Shown: in pieces, positions 1 through 8,436 of the stretch
Numbering within the stretch: position 1 is the first letter of the stretch
How the letters are laid out: each line of letters opens with the position of its first letter
NCBI RefSeq assembly: GCF_017968845.1
Contig: NZ_CP072876.1
Location: forward strand, 2,046,001 to 2,110,000
Source: Microbacterium sp. NIBRBAC000506063
Lineage (GTDB): Bacteria; Actinomycetota; Actinomycetes; Actinomycetales; Microbacteriaceae
DNA length: 64,000 nt
Direction: 5' to 3'
Position numbers and translations under genes: made by a program
The notes under the pieces: model-generated
The model's database searches: none
Seen by the model: only the letters and a program-made list of their open reading frames with translations
What the model was told of the DNA's origin: nothing

Positions 1-1369
1 TCGTCGTCTGGGTCGCGACGGCCGAGGGCTCCTTCATCGCCGTCGCGCACACCCGGCCCAGCGGTGCCGCGACGCTGTTCTACCGCGACATCGTCGGCGA
101 GGTCGTCCGGCCGCAGTGGCGCACCCAGGTGCAGGGCGCGTTCGAGTCCGGTCAGATCGTCGACTCCTCCTCGCCGGACTGGTTCGAGGAGACGCCCACG
201 CGCGTGCGTGCCGTGCCCATCGTGCGCGGCCTGCCCAAGCCGGGGGAGCAGCCGCGGATCATCGGCGTGCTCACCCGCCATACCAACCTCGGCGAGGCGC
301 GCACCCCTCGCGGCAGCAGATCACCTTCGACGAGTGCGCAAGCGACCTGTTCCGCATGGTCGCGACCGGAGAGTTCCCCGACCTCGACGCCCCGACGGCT
401 CCGCGGCGCGGAGCTCCGCGTGCATCCGATGGACTCATCCGTCTGGACGTCGACGGCATCGCGACCTTCGCGAGCCCCAACGCCCTCTCGGCGTTCAACC
501 GCATGGGTTTCGATGACGAGCTCGAGGGCGAATCTCTCGCCGAGGTGACCACCCGCATCCTGCCCGCCTCCATGCAGGTCGACGAGTCGCTGCCGGTCGT
601 GGTCGCCGGACGGGCTCCGTGGCGCACCGACATCGAGGCGCGAGGGGTGACGGTGTCGCTGCGCAGCGTCCCTCTGAAGGATCACGGCACGCGCATCGGC
701 GCGATCCTGCTGAGCCGCGACGTCTCGGAGCTGCGCCACCAGGAGCAGGAGCTCATCACCAAGGACGCCACGATCCGCGAGATCCACCACCGGGTGAAGA
801 ACAACCTGCAGACGGTGGCGTCACTGCTGCGCATCCAGGCGCGCCGCACCCATTCCGAGGAGGCGCGCGAGGCGCTCACCCAGGCGATGCGCCGGGTCGC
901 CTCGATCGCGGTCGTGCACGACACGCTCTCGGAGGGGCTGACCCAGCAGGTCGACTTCGACGAGGTCTTCGCGCGGGTGCTCAAACTCGTCGCCGAAGTC
1001 GCCGCCGCGCCCAACACACGGGCACGCACCAAGTCGACGGGTCATTTCGGGGTGCTGCCGAGCGCCTACGCGACGCCGCTCGCGCTCGCGCTGACCGAAC
1101 TCGTGACCAACGCCGTCGAGCACGGCTTGGCCGGGCAGGAGGGCGAGGTCACGATCGATGCGACCCGCAGCGAGTCCCACCTCAAGGTCAGCGTGCGCGA
1201 CACCGGGCACGGGCTGCCGGAGGGCAGGGTCGGTCAAGGGCTGGGCACGCAGATCGTGCGCACCCTCATCCAGGGTGAGCTGGGCGGGACGATCGACTGG
1301 CAGGCGACGAGCGGTCAGGGCACCGAGGTGTCGATCAGTATCCCGCTGCGCTGGCTGGCGCGGGGATAG
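1..1369 (+). CDS. pdtaS: Two-component sensor histidine kinase, PdtaS type (5' end outside window, one frameshift)
   Basis: Cytosolic sensor kinase that would phosphorylate a PdtaR-type antiterminator response regulator. The N-terminal GAF-like part is cut by the window edge; a PAS-like segment follows (about 430-720). The HisKA_2 H-box IHHRVKNNLQTVASLL lies at about 781-830 and a HATPase domain at 1080-1360, with the N box ELVTNAVEHG and glycine motifs DTGHGLPEG and GQGLGTQIV. The reading frame changes near 305, just after TNLGEARTP, and the two halves join into one typical PdtaS protein. It faces whiB1 tail to tail, as in M. tuberculosis (Rv3219/Rv3220c), which supports the identification. 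Frame break is probably a lost base. Confidence 0.9.
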   Translation, partial: RRLGRDGRGLLHRRRAHPAQRCRDAVLPRHRRRGRPAAVAHPGAGRVRVRSDRRLLLAGLVRGDAHARACRAHRARPAQAGGAAADHRRAHPPYQPRRGAHPSRQQITFDECASDLFRMVATGEFPDLDAPTAPRRGAPRASDGLIRLDVDGIATFASPNALSAFNRMGFDDELEGESLAEVTTRILPASMQVDESLPVVVAGRAPWRTDIEARGVTVSLRSVPLKDHGTRIGAILLSRDVSELRHQEQELITKDATIREIHHRVKNNLQTVASLLRIQARRTHSEEAREALTQAMRRVASIAVVHDTLSEGLTQQVDFDEVFARVLKLVAEVAAAPNTRARTKSTGHFGVLPSAYATPLALALTELVTNAVEHGLAGQEGEVTIDATRSESHLKVSVRDTGHGLPEGRVGQGLGTQIVRTLIQGELGGTIDWQATSGQGTEVSISIPLRWLARG

Positions 1370-1432
1370 TGGGATTCGACGAGGACTGCGGCGCCGCGGT
1401 CCTCGCTCACCCTTGACCCGCGTCGCGTCGAC

Positions 1433-1681
1433 TCAGCTGGCGCGGCGGGCGCGTGCGGCACGGCGCTTGAGCGCGCGGCGCTCGTCCTCGGAGAGGCCGC
1501 CCCAGACGCCGGAGTCCTGGTTGCTCTCGAGGGCGTACTGCAGGCAGACCTCGGTCACGGTGCAGCGCGCACAGACAGCCTTGGCCTTCTCGATCTGATC
1601 GATCGCCGGGCCTGTGTTGCCGACCGGGAAGAACAGCTCGGGGTCGACGGTCAGGCAGGCCGCTTTGTCGCGCCAATCCAT
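1433..1681 (-). CDS. whiB1: WhiB-family iron-sulfur transcription factor, WhiB1 type
   Basis: Small (82 aa) 4Fe-4S regulator of the Wbl family that binds the primary sigma factor. Four cysteines are visible: C9 in KAAC, the pair in VCARC and one in EVCLQYAL. The turn GVWGGLSEDERR and the basic tail RRALKRRAARARRAS complete the family pattern. The start MDWRDKAACL was chosen because WhiB1 proteins begin there; a longer reading to 1747 adds 22 unrelated residues. GAGGAG lies upstream of the ATG. Its position next to pdtaS matches mycobacteria. WhiB1 is essential in mycobacteria (family knowledge). Confidence 0.93.
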   Translation of the reverse strand: MDWRDKAACLTVDPELFFPVGNTGPAIDQIEKAKAVCARCTVTEVCLQYALESNQDSGVWGGLSEDERRALKRRAARARRAS

Positions 1682-1893
1682 GAAATAGCTCCTCAGTGGG
1701 GGTGTAGGCGATCTTCCGTTTTGCAGAAGATCAGGTGCGGGCAACAATGATCGGGTCGGTTACCCTGGATGGTGAATGAGCAGAACGCTCGACCCACGCC
1801 GCTGTGGGAGCACATGACTGATTTTCATTCTTCCGTAACATGTGCGTAATATCAAGGATTTCAGTCGTTCTTATCCGATTCTCAGGAGATTCC

Positions 1894-2312
1894 GTGCGCG
1901 CACCTCGCCTGGCCCTCGCCGCGGCCGCCGTCCTGGCCATCGAGGCTCTCGCTCTCCTGATCGTCGTCGTCATCGAGCTCGTCCACCTGGGCGCCGGCGC
2001 CGCCACATCGCAGCCCACCGCGCTCGCGCTCATCGTCCTCACGGTGGTGGGCGCGGCGGCGCTCGCGGTGTTCGCGGTCGGCGTCGCGCGCGGCAACTCC
2101 TCGGCGCGTTCGGGCGGCGTCGTGCTGCATGTGCTCGCGATCATCCTCGCGATCAGCGCGCTGACGACAGAGGCGGCCGCCACCACGTTCGCGGCCGCGG
2201 TGGGGATTCCCGGGGTCCTCGGCTTCGTCCTGCTCATCGCGAGCGCACGCCGGGAGGGCTACATCGCCCCGAGGAGTCGGATGCCGCATCCGACCCCGTC
2301 GACGGAGCCTGA
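1894..2312 (+). CDS. Small multi-pass membrane protein, unknown function (probable frameshift near the end)
   Basis: About 138 residues with four hydrophobic segments: AAAVLAIEALALLIVVVIEL, LALIVLTVVGAAALAVFAVG, VVLHVLAIILAISAL and AAAVGIPGVLGFVLLIASA. The GTG at 1894 was chosen because AGGAG sits 6 nt upstream and the hydrophobic N-terminus begins there; a longer frame from 1840 has no ribosome site. The open frame runs far beyond 2312 into antisense of bcp. If one base is restored in the run near 2273, the protein ends in an acidic tail (EESDAASDPVDGA) with a TGA at 2310-2312, one base before the convergent bcp gene. I recognise no family; similar small proteins are common in Microbacteriaceae. 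Confidence 0.6.
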
Positions 2313-2313
2313 C

Positions 2314-2790
2314 TCAGGCGGCGAGTCCGAGGGTCTTGCGGAGCCTGGCCACGTGCCCGGTGGCCTTGACGTTGTAGAGCGCGTGCTCGATGCGCCCCTC
2401 CTCGTCGATGACGAAGGTCGACCGGATGACGCCCTGGATCTTCTTGCCGTAGTTCATCTTCTCGCCCCACGCGCCGTAGGCCTCGTGCACGGCGTGGTCG
2501 GGGTCGCTGAGGAGCGTGAAGGTGAGCCCGTCGCGGTCGCGGAACTTCCGCAGCTTCGCCGGCTCGTCGCGCGAGACGCCGAGCACCGTGTAGCCGGCGC
2601 CCTGGAGCGAGGCGATGCTGTCGCGGAAGTCGCAGGCCTGGGTCGTGCAGCCGGGGGTCATCGCCGCGGGGTAGAAGTACAGGATGACCTTCTGTCCGCG
2701 CAGGTCGTCCAGGCGCACGGGGGCCGCGTCCTGGTCCACAAGAGTGAAGTCGGGGGCAGCGGTTCCGGGTTCCAGGCGCGTCTCAGTCAC
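2314..2790 (-). CDS. bcp: Peroxiredoxin, Bcp/PrxQ type (thioredoxin-dependent thiol peroxidase)
   Basis: Intact 158-residue peroxiredoxin that reduces hydrogen peroxide and organic peroxides using thioredoxin. The peroxidatic cysteine is in PGCTTQACDFRD, the PrxQ signature with a second cysteine five residues on, so a 1-Cys or atypical 2-Cys mechanism is possible. The thioredoxin-like fold start GTAAPDFTLVDQDA and the conserved KVILYFYPAAMTPGC are clear. It lies convergent to the small membrane protein and downstream of rsgA on the same strand, with a gap of about 28 bp that could allow co-transcription. Confidence 0.95.
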   Translation of the reverse strand: MTETRLEPGTAAPDFTLVDQDAAPVRLDDLRGQKVILYFYPAAMTPGCTTQACDFRDSIASLQGAGYTVLGVSRDEPAKLRKFRDRDGLTFTLLSDPDHAVHEAYGAWGEKMNYGKKIQGVIRSTFVIDEEGRIEHALYNVKATGHVARLRKTLGLAA

Positions 2791-2818
2791 CCCTCCAGCC
2801 TATCGGCCGCGGCTCCGG

Positions 2819-3871
2819 TCAGGGCGCCGTGCCGAAGGTCTCCAGGAGCCGCTGGAGCGAGTCCAGACGAGACAGCAGCGCCGGGCTCAGCTCGCCGGCC
2901 GCGGCCGCCTCGTTGAGGCGGCAGTCCTCGGCATCCGGCAGATGCGTGCAGCCCCGCGGACACTCCGCGGCGATCTCGGCCAGCTCGGTGAACGCGGTCA
3001 GGATGTTGTCGGGGTCGACGTGACCGAGGCCGAAGGAGCGGACGCCGGGCGTATCGATGACCCAGCCGGTGCCGCCTGCGCCCACGTAGCGCAGCGAGAC
3101 GGTCGATGACGAGGTGTGGCGCCCGCGCCCCGTGACCTGGTTGACGTGGCCGGTCGCCCGCTGCGCGCTGGGCACGAGCGCGTTGACGAGCGTGGACTTG
3201 CCGACGCCGGAGTGCCCGACGAACACGGTGCTGTGACCGACGAGGGCTGCGCCGATCTCGTCGACCGGCATCTCGTCCTCTGCACTGCGGAAGACGGTGA
3301 GGTCGAGTCCGTCGAAGTGCGAGAGGAACTCGTCGGGGTCGGCGAGGTCGGTCTTGGTCACGACCAGGAGAGGTCGGATGCCGGCGTCCAGCGCCGCGAC
3401 GAGGTAGCGGTCGACGAGGCGCGGGCGGGGCTCGGGATCGGCGGCGGCGACGACCACGAGCATCTGATCGGCGTTGGCGACGATGATGCGCTCGACCTGG
3501 TCGGTGTCGTCGGCGCTGCGGCGCAGGAGCGAGCGACGATCCTGGATGCCGACGATGCGGGCGAGCGTGCCCTCGGCACCGCTCGTGTCGCCCACGACGC
3601 GCACGGCGTCGCCCGTGACGATCGCGGTGCGGCGCAGCTCGCGGGCACGGGTCGTCGTGATCGTGCGTTCGTCCGGGCCGTCCTCGTCGAGCATGACCGT
3701 GTAGCGGCCGCGGTCGACGCCCAGGACGCGACCGATCTCCGCATCCTCATGCGCGGGGCGGCGCTTGGTGCGGGGGCGGTTGGCCTTGGGGTTGGGCCGC
3801 GTCCTGATCCGGCTCTCGTCGAAGTCCTCGTACTCGTCGTCGAGGTCGTCCGTCTCGGGCAGCCAGCTCAC
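2819..3871 (-). CDS. rsgA: Ribosome small subunit-dependent GTPase A
   Basis: 350-residue circularly permuted GTPase that helps 30S subunit maturation. Order of parts: acidic N-terminus, OB-fold (ARELRRTAIVTGDAVRV), GTPase domain with permuted motifs G4 TKTDLAD, G1 GHSGVGKSTLVNAL, switch region TGRGRHTSSS and G3 DTPG, then the C-terminal zinc site with CPRGCTHLPDAEDC. The frame is intact. The GTG start (3869-3871) overlaps the aroA stop by 4 bp (GTGA), so translation is probably coupled. aroA-rsgA order is conserved in actinobacteria including M. tuberculosis (Rv3227-Rv3228). Confidence 0.95.
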   Translation of the reverse strand: MSWLPETDDLDDEYEDFDESRIRTRPNPKANRPRTKRRPAHEDAEIGRVLGVDRGRYTVMLDEDGPDERTITTTRARELRRTAIVTGDAVRVVGDTSGAEGTLARIVGIQDRRSLLRRSADDTDQVERIIVANADQMLVVVAAADPEPRPRLVDRYLVAALDAGIRPLLVVTKTDLADPDEFLSHFDGLDLTVFRSAEDEMPVDEIGAALVGHSTVFVGHSGVGKSTLVNALVPSAQRATGHVNQVTGRGRHTSSSTVSLRYVGAGGTGWVIDTPGVRSFGLGHVDPDNILTAFTELAEIAAECPRGCTHLPDAEDCRLNEAAAAGELSPALLSRLDSLQRLLETFGTAP

Positions 3872-5197
3872 GCGGTGGCGTCTCCGCCCGCGAGCATCCG
3901 CTCCCAGAGCTCGGCGAACTCCGGGAGCGTCTTGGCTGTCGCGCCGATATCGTCGATGAGCACCCCCGGCACCCGCAGGCCGATGAGCGCGCCCGTGGTG
4001 GCCATCCGATGGTCGTGCTGGACCTCCCACACCCCACCGCTCAGTGAGCGGGGGAGGACCCGCAGGCCGTCGGGGAGCTCCTGGACCTCGCCGCCGAGGC
4101 GCGTGAGGTTGTCGATGAGCGCCGCGATCCGATCGGTCTCGTGCCCGCGGATGTGCCCGATGCCGTGGATCGCCATCGGCCCGTCGGCGAAGGCGGCCAG
4201 GCCCACGATCGTGGGGGCCAGCTCGCCGGCCGCGGACAGATCGAGGTCGACGGCCCGGATGCGCTCGCCGGCGCGCACCGTGAGCACCCCGCGCGACGGG
4301 AGACATGCGCGCCCAGGGCGTGGAGGATCTCGGGGAGAAGGGCGCCCGGCTGGGTGGAATGCGGCGGCCAGCCCGTGATCGAGACCTCGCCGCCGGTCAC
4401 CATCGCCGCCGCGAGGAAGGGTGCGGCGTTGGACAGGTCGGGTTCGATCGCGATGTCCTTCGCGCGGGGCACACCGCTCTCCACGAGCCACTCGCCGACC
4501 GCAGGCCGTTCGATGTGGATGCCGCGGCGGCTGAGCGACTCGATGGTCATGTCGATGTGGGGCAGGCTCGGCAGCCGCTCGCCCGTGTGCACGAGGTGCA
4601 GACCGACGTCGAAGCGGGGAGCGGCCAGCAGGAGCCCCGAGACGAACTGGCTCGATGCGGAGGCGTCGATCTCGACACGACCGCCGCGGATGCGGCCGTG
4701 GCCGCGCACCGTGAACGGCAGCGACCACGTGCCCTCGTCGTCGACGTCGACGCCCAGGTCGCGGAGGGCCGTGATCGTCGCGCCCATCGGGCGGTGCAGG
4801 GCCGTCTCGTGCGCGGTGATCACGACGTCGGCGGAGGCGAGACCGGCCAGCGGCGCGACGAAGCGCATGACGGTGCCCGCCTGGCCGCAGTCGATCGTCG
4901 TGCCGCCCGTGAGCGGCGCCGGGGTCACGAGCAGGTCGGGGCCGAAGCTGCTCTCGCCCTCCACCTCCTCGATGCCCACGCCCAGCAGTCGCAGCGCCTC
5001 GACCATGCGCCGTGAGTCGTCGGAGTGCAGGGGCGCGATCAGACGGCCGGGACCGTCGGCGATCGCCGCGATCATCAGCTCGCGGTTGGTGAGCGACTTC
5101 GAGCCCGGGATGGTCAGGGTCGCGTGCAGGGGGCGGGCGCCGTGGGCGCGGTGTACGCGTCTTCGGCGAGGGCGGGGGAATACCGATCCTTCGTCAT
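3868..5197 (-). CDS. aroA: 3-phosphoshikimate 1-carboxyvinyltransferase (EPSP synthase), two frameshifts in this sequence
   Basis: Sixth step of the shikimate pathway, joining shikimate-3-phosphate and phosphoenolpyruvate. Visible pieces: PGSKSLTNRELMIAA near the start, LHSDDSRRMVEALR, DCGQAGTVMRFVAPLAG, TALHRPMGA, DASASSQFVSGLLLAAP, then GHETDRIAALIDNL and EVQHDHRMATTGALIGLR. The start ATG at 5195-5197 gives MTKDRYSPALAEDAY. The frame must change near 5130 and again near 4300; each fits a missing base in a GC run, and a broken aroA would cause auxotrophy for aromatic amino acids. Upstream of rsgA with a 4-bp overlap; its first codons overlap the promoter of the divergent sigH gene. Confidence 0.92.
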
Positions 5198-5202
5198 CGG
5201 TT
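5176..5202 (+). promoter_or_regulatory. SigH/SigR-type promoter, GGGAAT-N18-GTT
   Basis: GGGAAT at 5176-5181 and GTT at 5200-5202 are separated by exactly 18 bases, the consensus of thiol-stress sigma factors SigR/SigH. It points toward sigH, about 100 bp upstream of its likely ATG, so autoregulation is expected as in Streptomyces and Mycobacterium. It overlaps the start of the divergent aroA gene. Confidence 0.8.
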
Positions 5203-5305
5203 CCTACCTTAGTGAACCCCGCTGAACGCCGGATCGAGATGGAACGGGATGGTCGTCACACTGGAGCGCGATAATCGCGTGCTCACCCGCCTAGACTGGC
5301 CGGTG

Positions 5306-5914
5306 ATGGACGAGCCCGCACCCGACGCCGCCCCGATCAGCGCGCAGCGCGCCTTCGAGGAGCAGGCGATCCCCTACATGGACCAGCTCTACGCCGCGGC
5401 CATGCGTATGACGCGCAACCCCGCCGACGCCGCCGACCTCGTGCAGGAGACCTTCGTGAAGGCCTTCGCCGCCTGGTCGAGCTTCACGCAGGGCACGAAC
5501 CTGAAGGCGTGGCTGTACCGCATCCTGACGAACACCTACATCAACATCTACCGGAAGAAGCAGCGCGAGCCCTTCCAGGGAACGATCGACGAGCTCGAGG
5601 ACTGGCAGATGGGCGGGGCCGAGTCCACGACCGCCTCGCACAGCCGCTCGGCGGAGGCCGAGGCGATCGACCGGATGCCGGCATCCGTCGTCAAGGACGC
5701 CCTCCAGGAGCTTCCCGAGGACTTCCGCCTGGCCGTCTACTTCGCCGACGTCGAAGGCTTCGCCTATCAGGAGATCGCCGACATCATGAAGACACCCATC
5801 GGCACCGTGATGAGCCGCCTGCATCGTGGCAGGCGGATGCTTCGCGAGAGGCTGACGGACTACGCCGCCGAGCGAGGGATCGTCGCGGCGAAGGACACGA
5901 GGAGCAGGAAATGA
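5306..5914 (+). CDS. sigH: ECF RNA polymerase sigma factor, SigH/SigR type
   Basis: About 202-residue group 4 sigma factor for thiol-oxidative stress. Region 2 ([20 protein letters not shown] to [14 protein letters not shown]) and region 4 ([20 protein letters not shown] to [14 protein letters not shown]) are both clear. ATG 5306 gives [12 protein letters not shown]; an in-frame start at 5249 would add 19 residues. Both lie downstream of the SigH-type promoter. A longer, unstable SigR form made from the autoregulated promoter is known in Streptomyces, so the long start is worth keeping in mind. The stop overlaps the rshA start (ATGA). Confidence 0.94.
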   Translation: MDEPAPDAAPISAQRAFEEQAIPYMDQLYAAAMRMTRNPADAADLVQETFVKAFAAWSSFTQGTNLKAWLYRILTNTYINIYRKKQREPFQGTIDELEDWQMGGAESTTASHSRSAEAEAIDRMPASVVKDALQELPEDFRLAVYFADVEGFAYQEIADIMKTPIGTVMSRLHRGRRMLRERLTDYAAERGIVAAKDTRSRK

Positions 5915-6156
5915 GCGATTGCGGTTGCGACAAGGCGCGGCAGGATCTGGAGGAGTATCTCCGCAACGAGGTGTGCAAGACCGAGCACGCCGAGATCCGC
6001 GAGCATCTGGAGAACTGCCCGTCGTGCCGTGATGAGGCGCTGGTCGCCAAGACCCTGACGGAGGTCGTCGCCCGGGCCTGCAAGGAGACCGCGCCCGAGA
6101 CGCTGCGCGATCAGGTGCTCGCCCGTCTGCGCGCCGCGCAGTCGCACGCGCACTGA
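5911..6156 (+). CDS. rshA: Zinc-binding redox anti-sigma factor (RshA/RsrA family)
   Basis: 81-residue protein that holds SigH inactive until oxidised. The HX3CX2C zinc motif reads HLENCPSC; other cysteines are at MSDCGCDK and EVCKTEH, giving the redox switch typical of RsrA/RshA. The start overlaps the sigH stop by 4 bp, so the two are translationally coupled and made in step. The pair, and its position next to aroA/rsgA and pdtaS/whiB1, matches the Rv3221A-Rv3223c arrangement of mycobacteria. Confidence 0.93.
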   Translation: MSDCGCDKARQDLEEYLRNEVCKTEHAEIREHLENCPSCRDEALVAKTLTEVVARACKETAPETLRDQVLARLRAAQSHAH

Positions 6157-6183
6157 ACGCCGCCGGGCCTCTACGCTGGAACG

Positions 6184-7481
6184 ATGAGCCTGCCTGACGC
6201 CCGCACCGTGCCCGTCGACGAGACCTCTGCCGAGCGCCTGCGGGCGACGGGTCTGCGCTATCGCACGATCGATGTCGAGAACGCGACCGAGGCCGATGCC
6301 TTCCTGCAGGCCGGCGCCCGCGGCTTCCTCGAGGAGCGCCCCGCGGAGGCGGCGCTCGCCCGCGGACGCACGGGCCTCGCCGAGCGCCGCAACACCGGCG
6401 TGTTCGAGGAGGGCACCGCAGCCGATGCCTGGCCCATCGCCACGGTCAACTCCTGGGTGACGCCGCTCACCGTTCCCGGTGGCGAGGTGCCCATGTGGGC
6501 GATCAGCGATGTGACCGTCGCCGCCTCGCACCGCAGACGGGGCATCGCCCGGGCGCTGCTGGAGGGCGAGCTGCGTGCCGCAGCCGCCATCGGGGTCCCC
6601 GTCGCAGGACTCACGGTGTCCGAGGCGACGATCTACGGACGATACGGCTTCGGATCCGCCGTCCCCGTCCTGCGCGTCACCGTCGACACGAGGCGTGCCG
6701 GCTGGGCGGGCCCCCTCCCTCGGGGCGCTTCGAATACACCGATCGCACGCGCCTGGCAGCCGACCTCGGAGCCCTGCACGAGGTCGCCCGGCAGCAGCGG
6801 GCCGGCCAGATCGCCGGCTGGGCGGGGCGCTGGGAGCGCGTGAGCGGCCTCGCATCGGACGACAAGCGCGGCGCGGCGGTGCGCGGCATCCGCTACTCCG
6901 ACGCCGAGGGGCGCCTGCGCGGGGCCATGGCGATCGATCTCGTCGAGAACGGCGACGGCTTCCGCTTCACGCTCAAGATCCGCCACCTCGCCGCTGTCAC
7001 CGCCGAGGCGCTCGCCGCCCTGTGGCACTTCGCGCTGAGCCACGACCTCGTCGACACCGTCACCGCCGACCTGCGCCCCGTGGACGACCCGCTCCCGTGG
7101 CTCGTCGCGGACCAGCGCGCCGTCGAGCAGACCGTGCACGACCACGGCTGGCTGCGCATCCTCGACGTGCCCGCGTTCTTCGCGGCCCGCACCTGTCGGG
7201 CGCCGCTGGATGTGACGCTGCGGGTCACCGACCCGCTGGGCTTCGCCGAGGGCACGTGGCGCCTCCGGGCCGCGGCGGGCGAGCATGCCGAGGCGACGAC
7301 GACGGATGCGGCATCCGACCTCACGCTCGGGGTCGATGCGCTCAGCGCCCTCAGTGTGGGCGGGGTCAGTGCGGTGCGCCTGCACGCCGCCGGGCGCATC
7401 CAGGGGCCCGCGGATGCGGCTGCCGCCCTCGACGACGCGCTGCGTCCCGAGCGGGCGCCGACCCTCGGCCTCTGGTACTGA
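6184..7481 (+). CDS. Eis-like GNAT N-acetyltransferase (one frameshift)
   Basis: About 432 residues once joined, the size of the Eis family: an N-terminal GNAT domain, a second GNAT-like domain and a C-terminal SCP2-like domain. The acetyl-CoA loop is visible as VTVAASHRRRGIARALL, followed by VSEATIYGRYGFG. The protein ends with the carboxylate of APTLGLWY, and Eis proteins use their C-terminal carboxylate in catalysis. The frame changes near 6715 in a run of G and C. Eis enzymes acetylate multiple amines on aminoglycosides in mycobacteria; the substrate here is unknown. Follows rshA by 27 bp. Confidence 0.85.
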
Positions 7482-8389
7482 CTACCCGCGGGACGCCGGC
7501 ACGCGAAGCGCCAGTGCGCCCGGATCCGCGGTCACGGTCAGCGGCAGCGGGCCGAGTGCGTCTCCGTCGGCGTAGCCGGTGAGCCCGGGCGCGTCCAGGC
7601 GCACCTCCCGCACCCGCCGCAGGGAGACCTCGGGCCGGCTGCCGTGGGTGCCCGCGAAGGCCTTCGCCAGCACCTGCACGAGCCTCGCGCGCCCGGCCGG
7701 GCGGACGATCGTGAGATCGAGCAGCCCGTCGTGCGGGTCGGCTCCGGCGCAGATCGGGATGCCGCCGCCGTAGCGCGCGGTGTTGCCGACAGCAGCGAGC
7801 ATGAGCGGGCCGTCGACCTCACCCTCGTCGCCGTGCTCGTCGACCCAGGAGACCGTGAAGGGGATCGGGGCGAGCAGGGCGAACTCGACCGCGATGGCGA
7901 TGTTGTAGCGGGCGCGGCCCCGAGGCCACGTCATGCGGTTCGCCCGGTCGTTGACCTTCGAGTCGAAGCCGCTCGCGAGCACCGTCGCGAAATGACCGAC
8001 CCTCCCGTCGTCGTGCGTGACGCGTGCGAGATCCGTGGTGATCGTGCGGCCGTCGAAGACCGCATCGGCCGCTTCCACCAGATCGGACGGGATGCCGTGG
8101 CTCGCCGCGAAGTCGTTCCCCGTGCCCGCCGGGATCACCGCCAGCGGCACCCCGAGCCGGCCAGGGCGCCCACCGCGAGATGCACGGTGCCGTCGCCGCC
8201 CACGACGACGACCGCATCCGGGCGGTCGTCGCGCATGCTCTCCAGCGCCCGTGCGGCATCCGACCGGATCGTCCCCGAATGCACGTCGATCTCGCTCGCA
8301 CGTGCACGCAGGCGGGCGATCGCGCGCTCGGCGGACCGGATCGCCGTCCCGCCGCGCGCGGTCGGGTTCGCGATGACGCTCAGCCTCAC
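7482..8389 (-). CDS. Diacylglycerol/lipid kinase family protein (one frameshift)
   Basis: DAGK-catalytic-domain kinase of the YegS/DgkB type, about 302 residues. The N-terminal part holds NPTARGG and the nucleotide motif VVVVGGDGTVHLAVGAL; after the break near 8155 the chain continues with PLAVIPAGTGNDFA, the second family signature. GTG at 8387-8389 begins VRLSVIANPTARGG and is the family's usual start. Probably phosphorylates a membrane lipid such as diacylglycerol; the exact substrate cannot be read from sequence. Stands convergent with the Eis-like gene and downstream of kgd on the same strand. Confidence 0.85.
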
Positions 8390-8436
8390 GTGAGAACTCC
8401 CGATGCCGTGCGCACGCCGTCGTGCGCGGCCACTGC

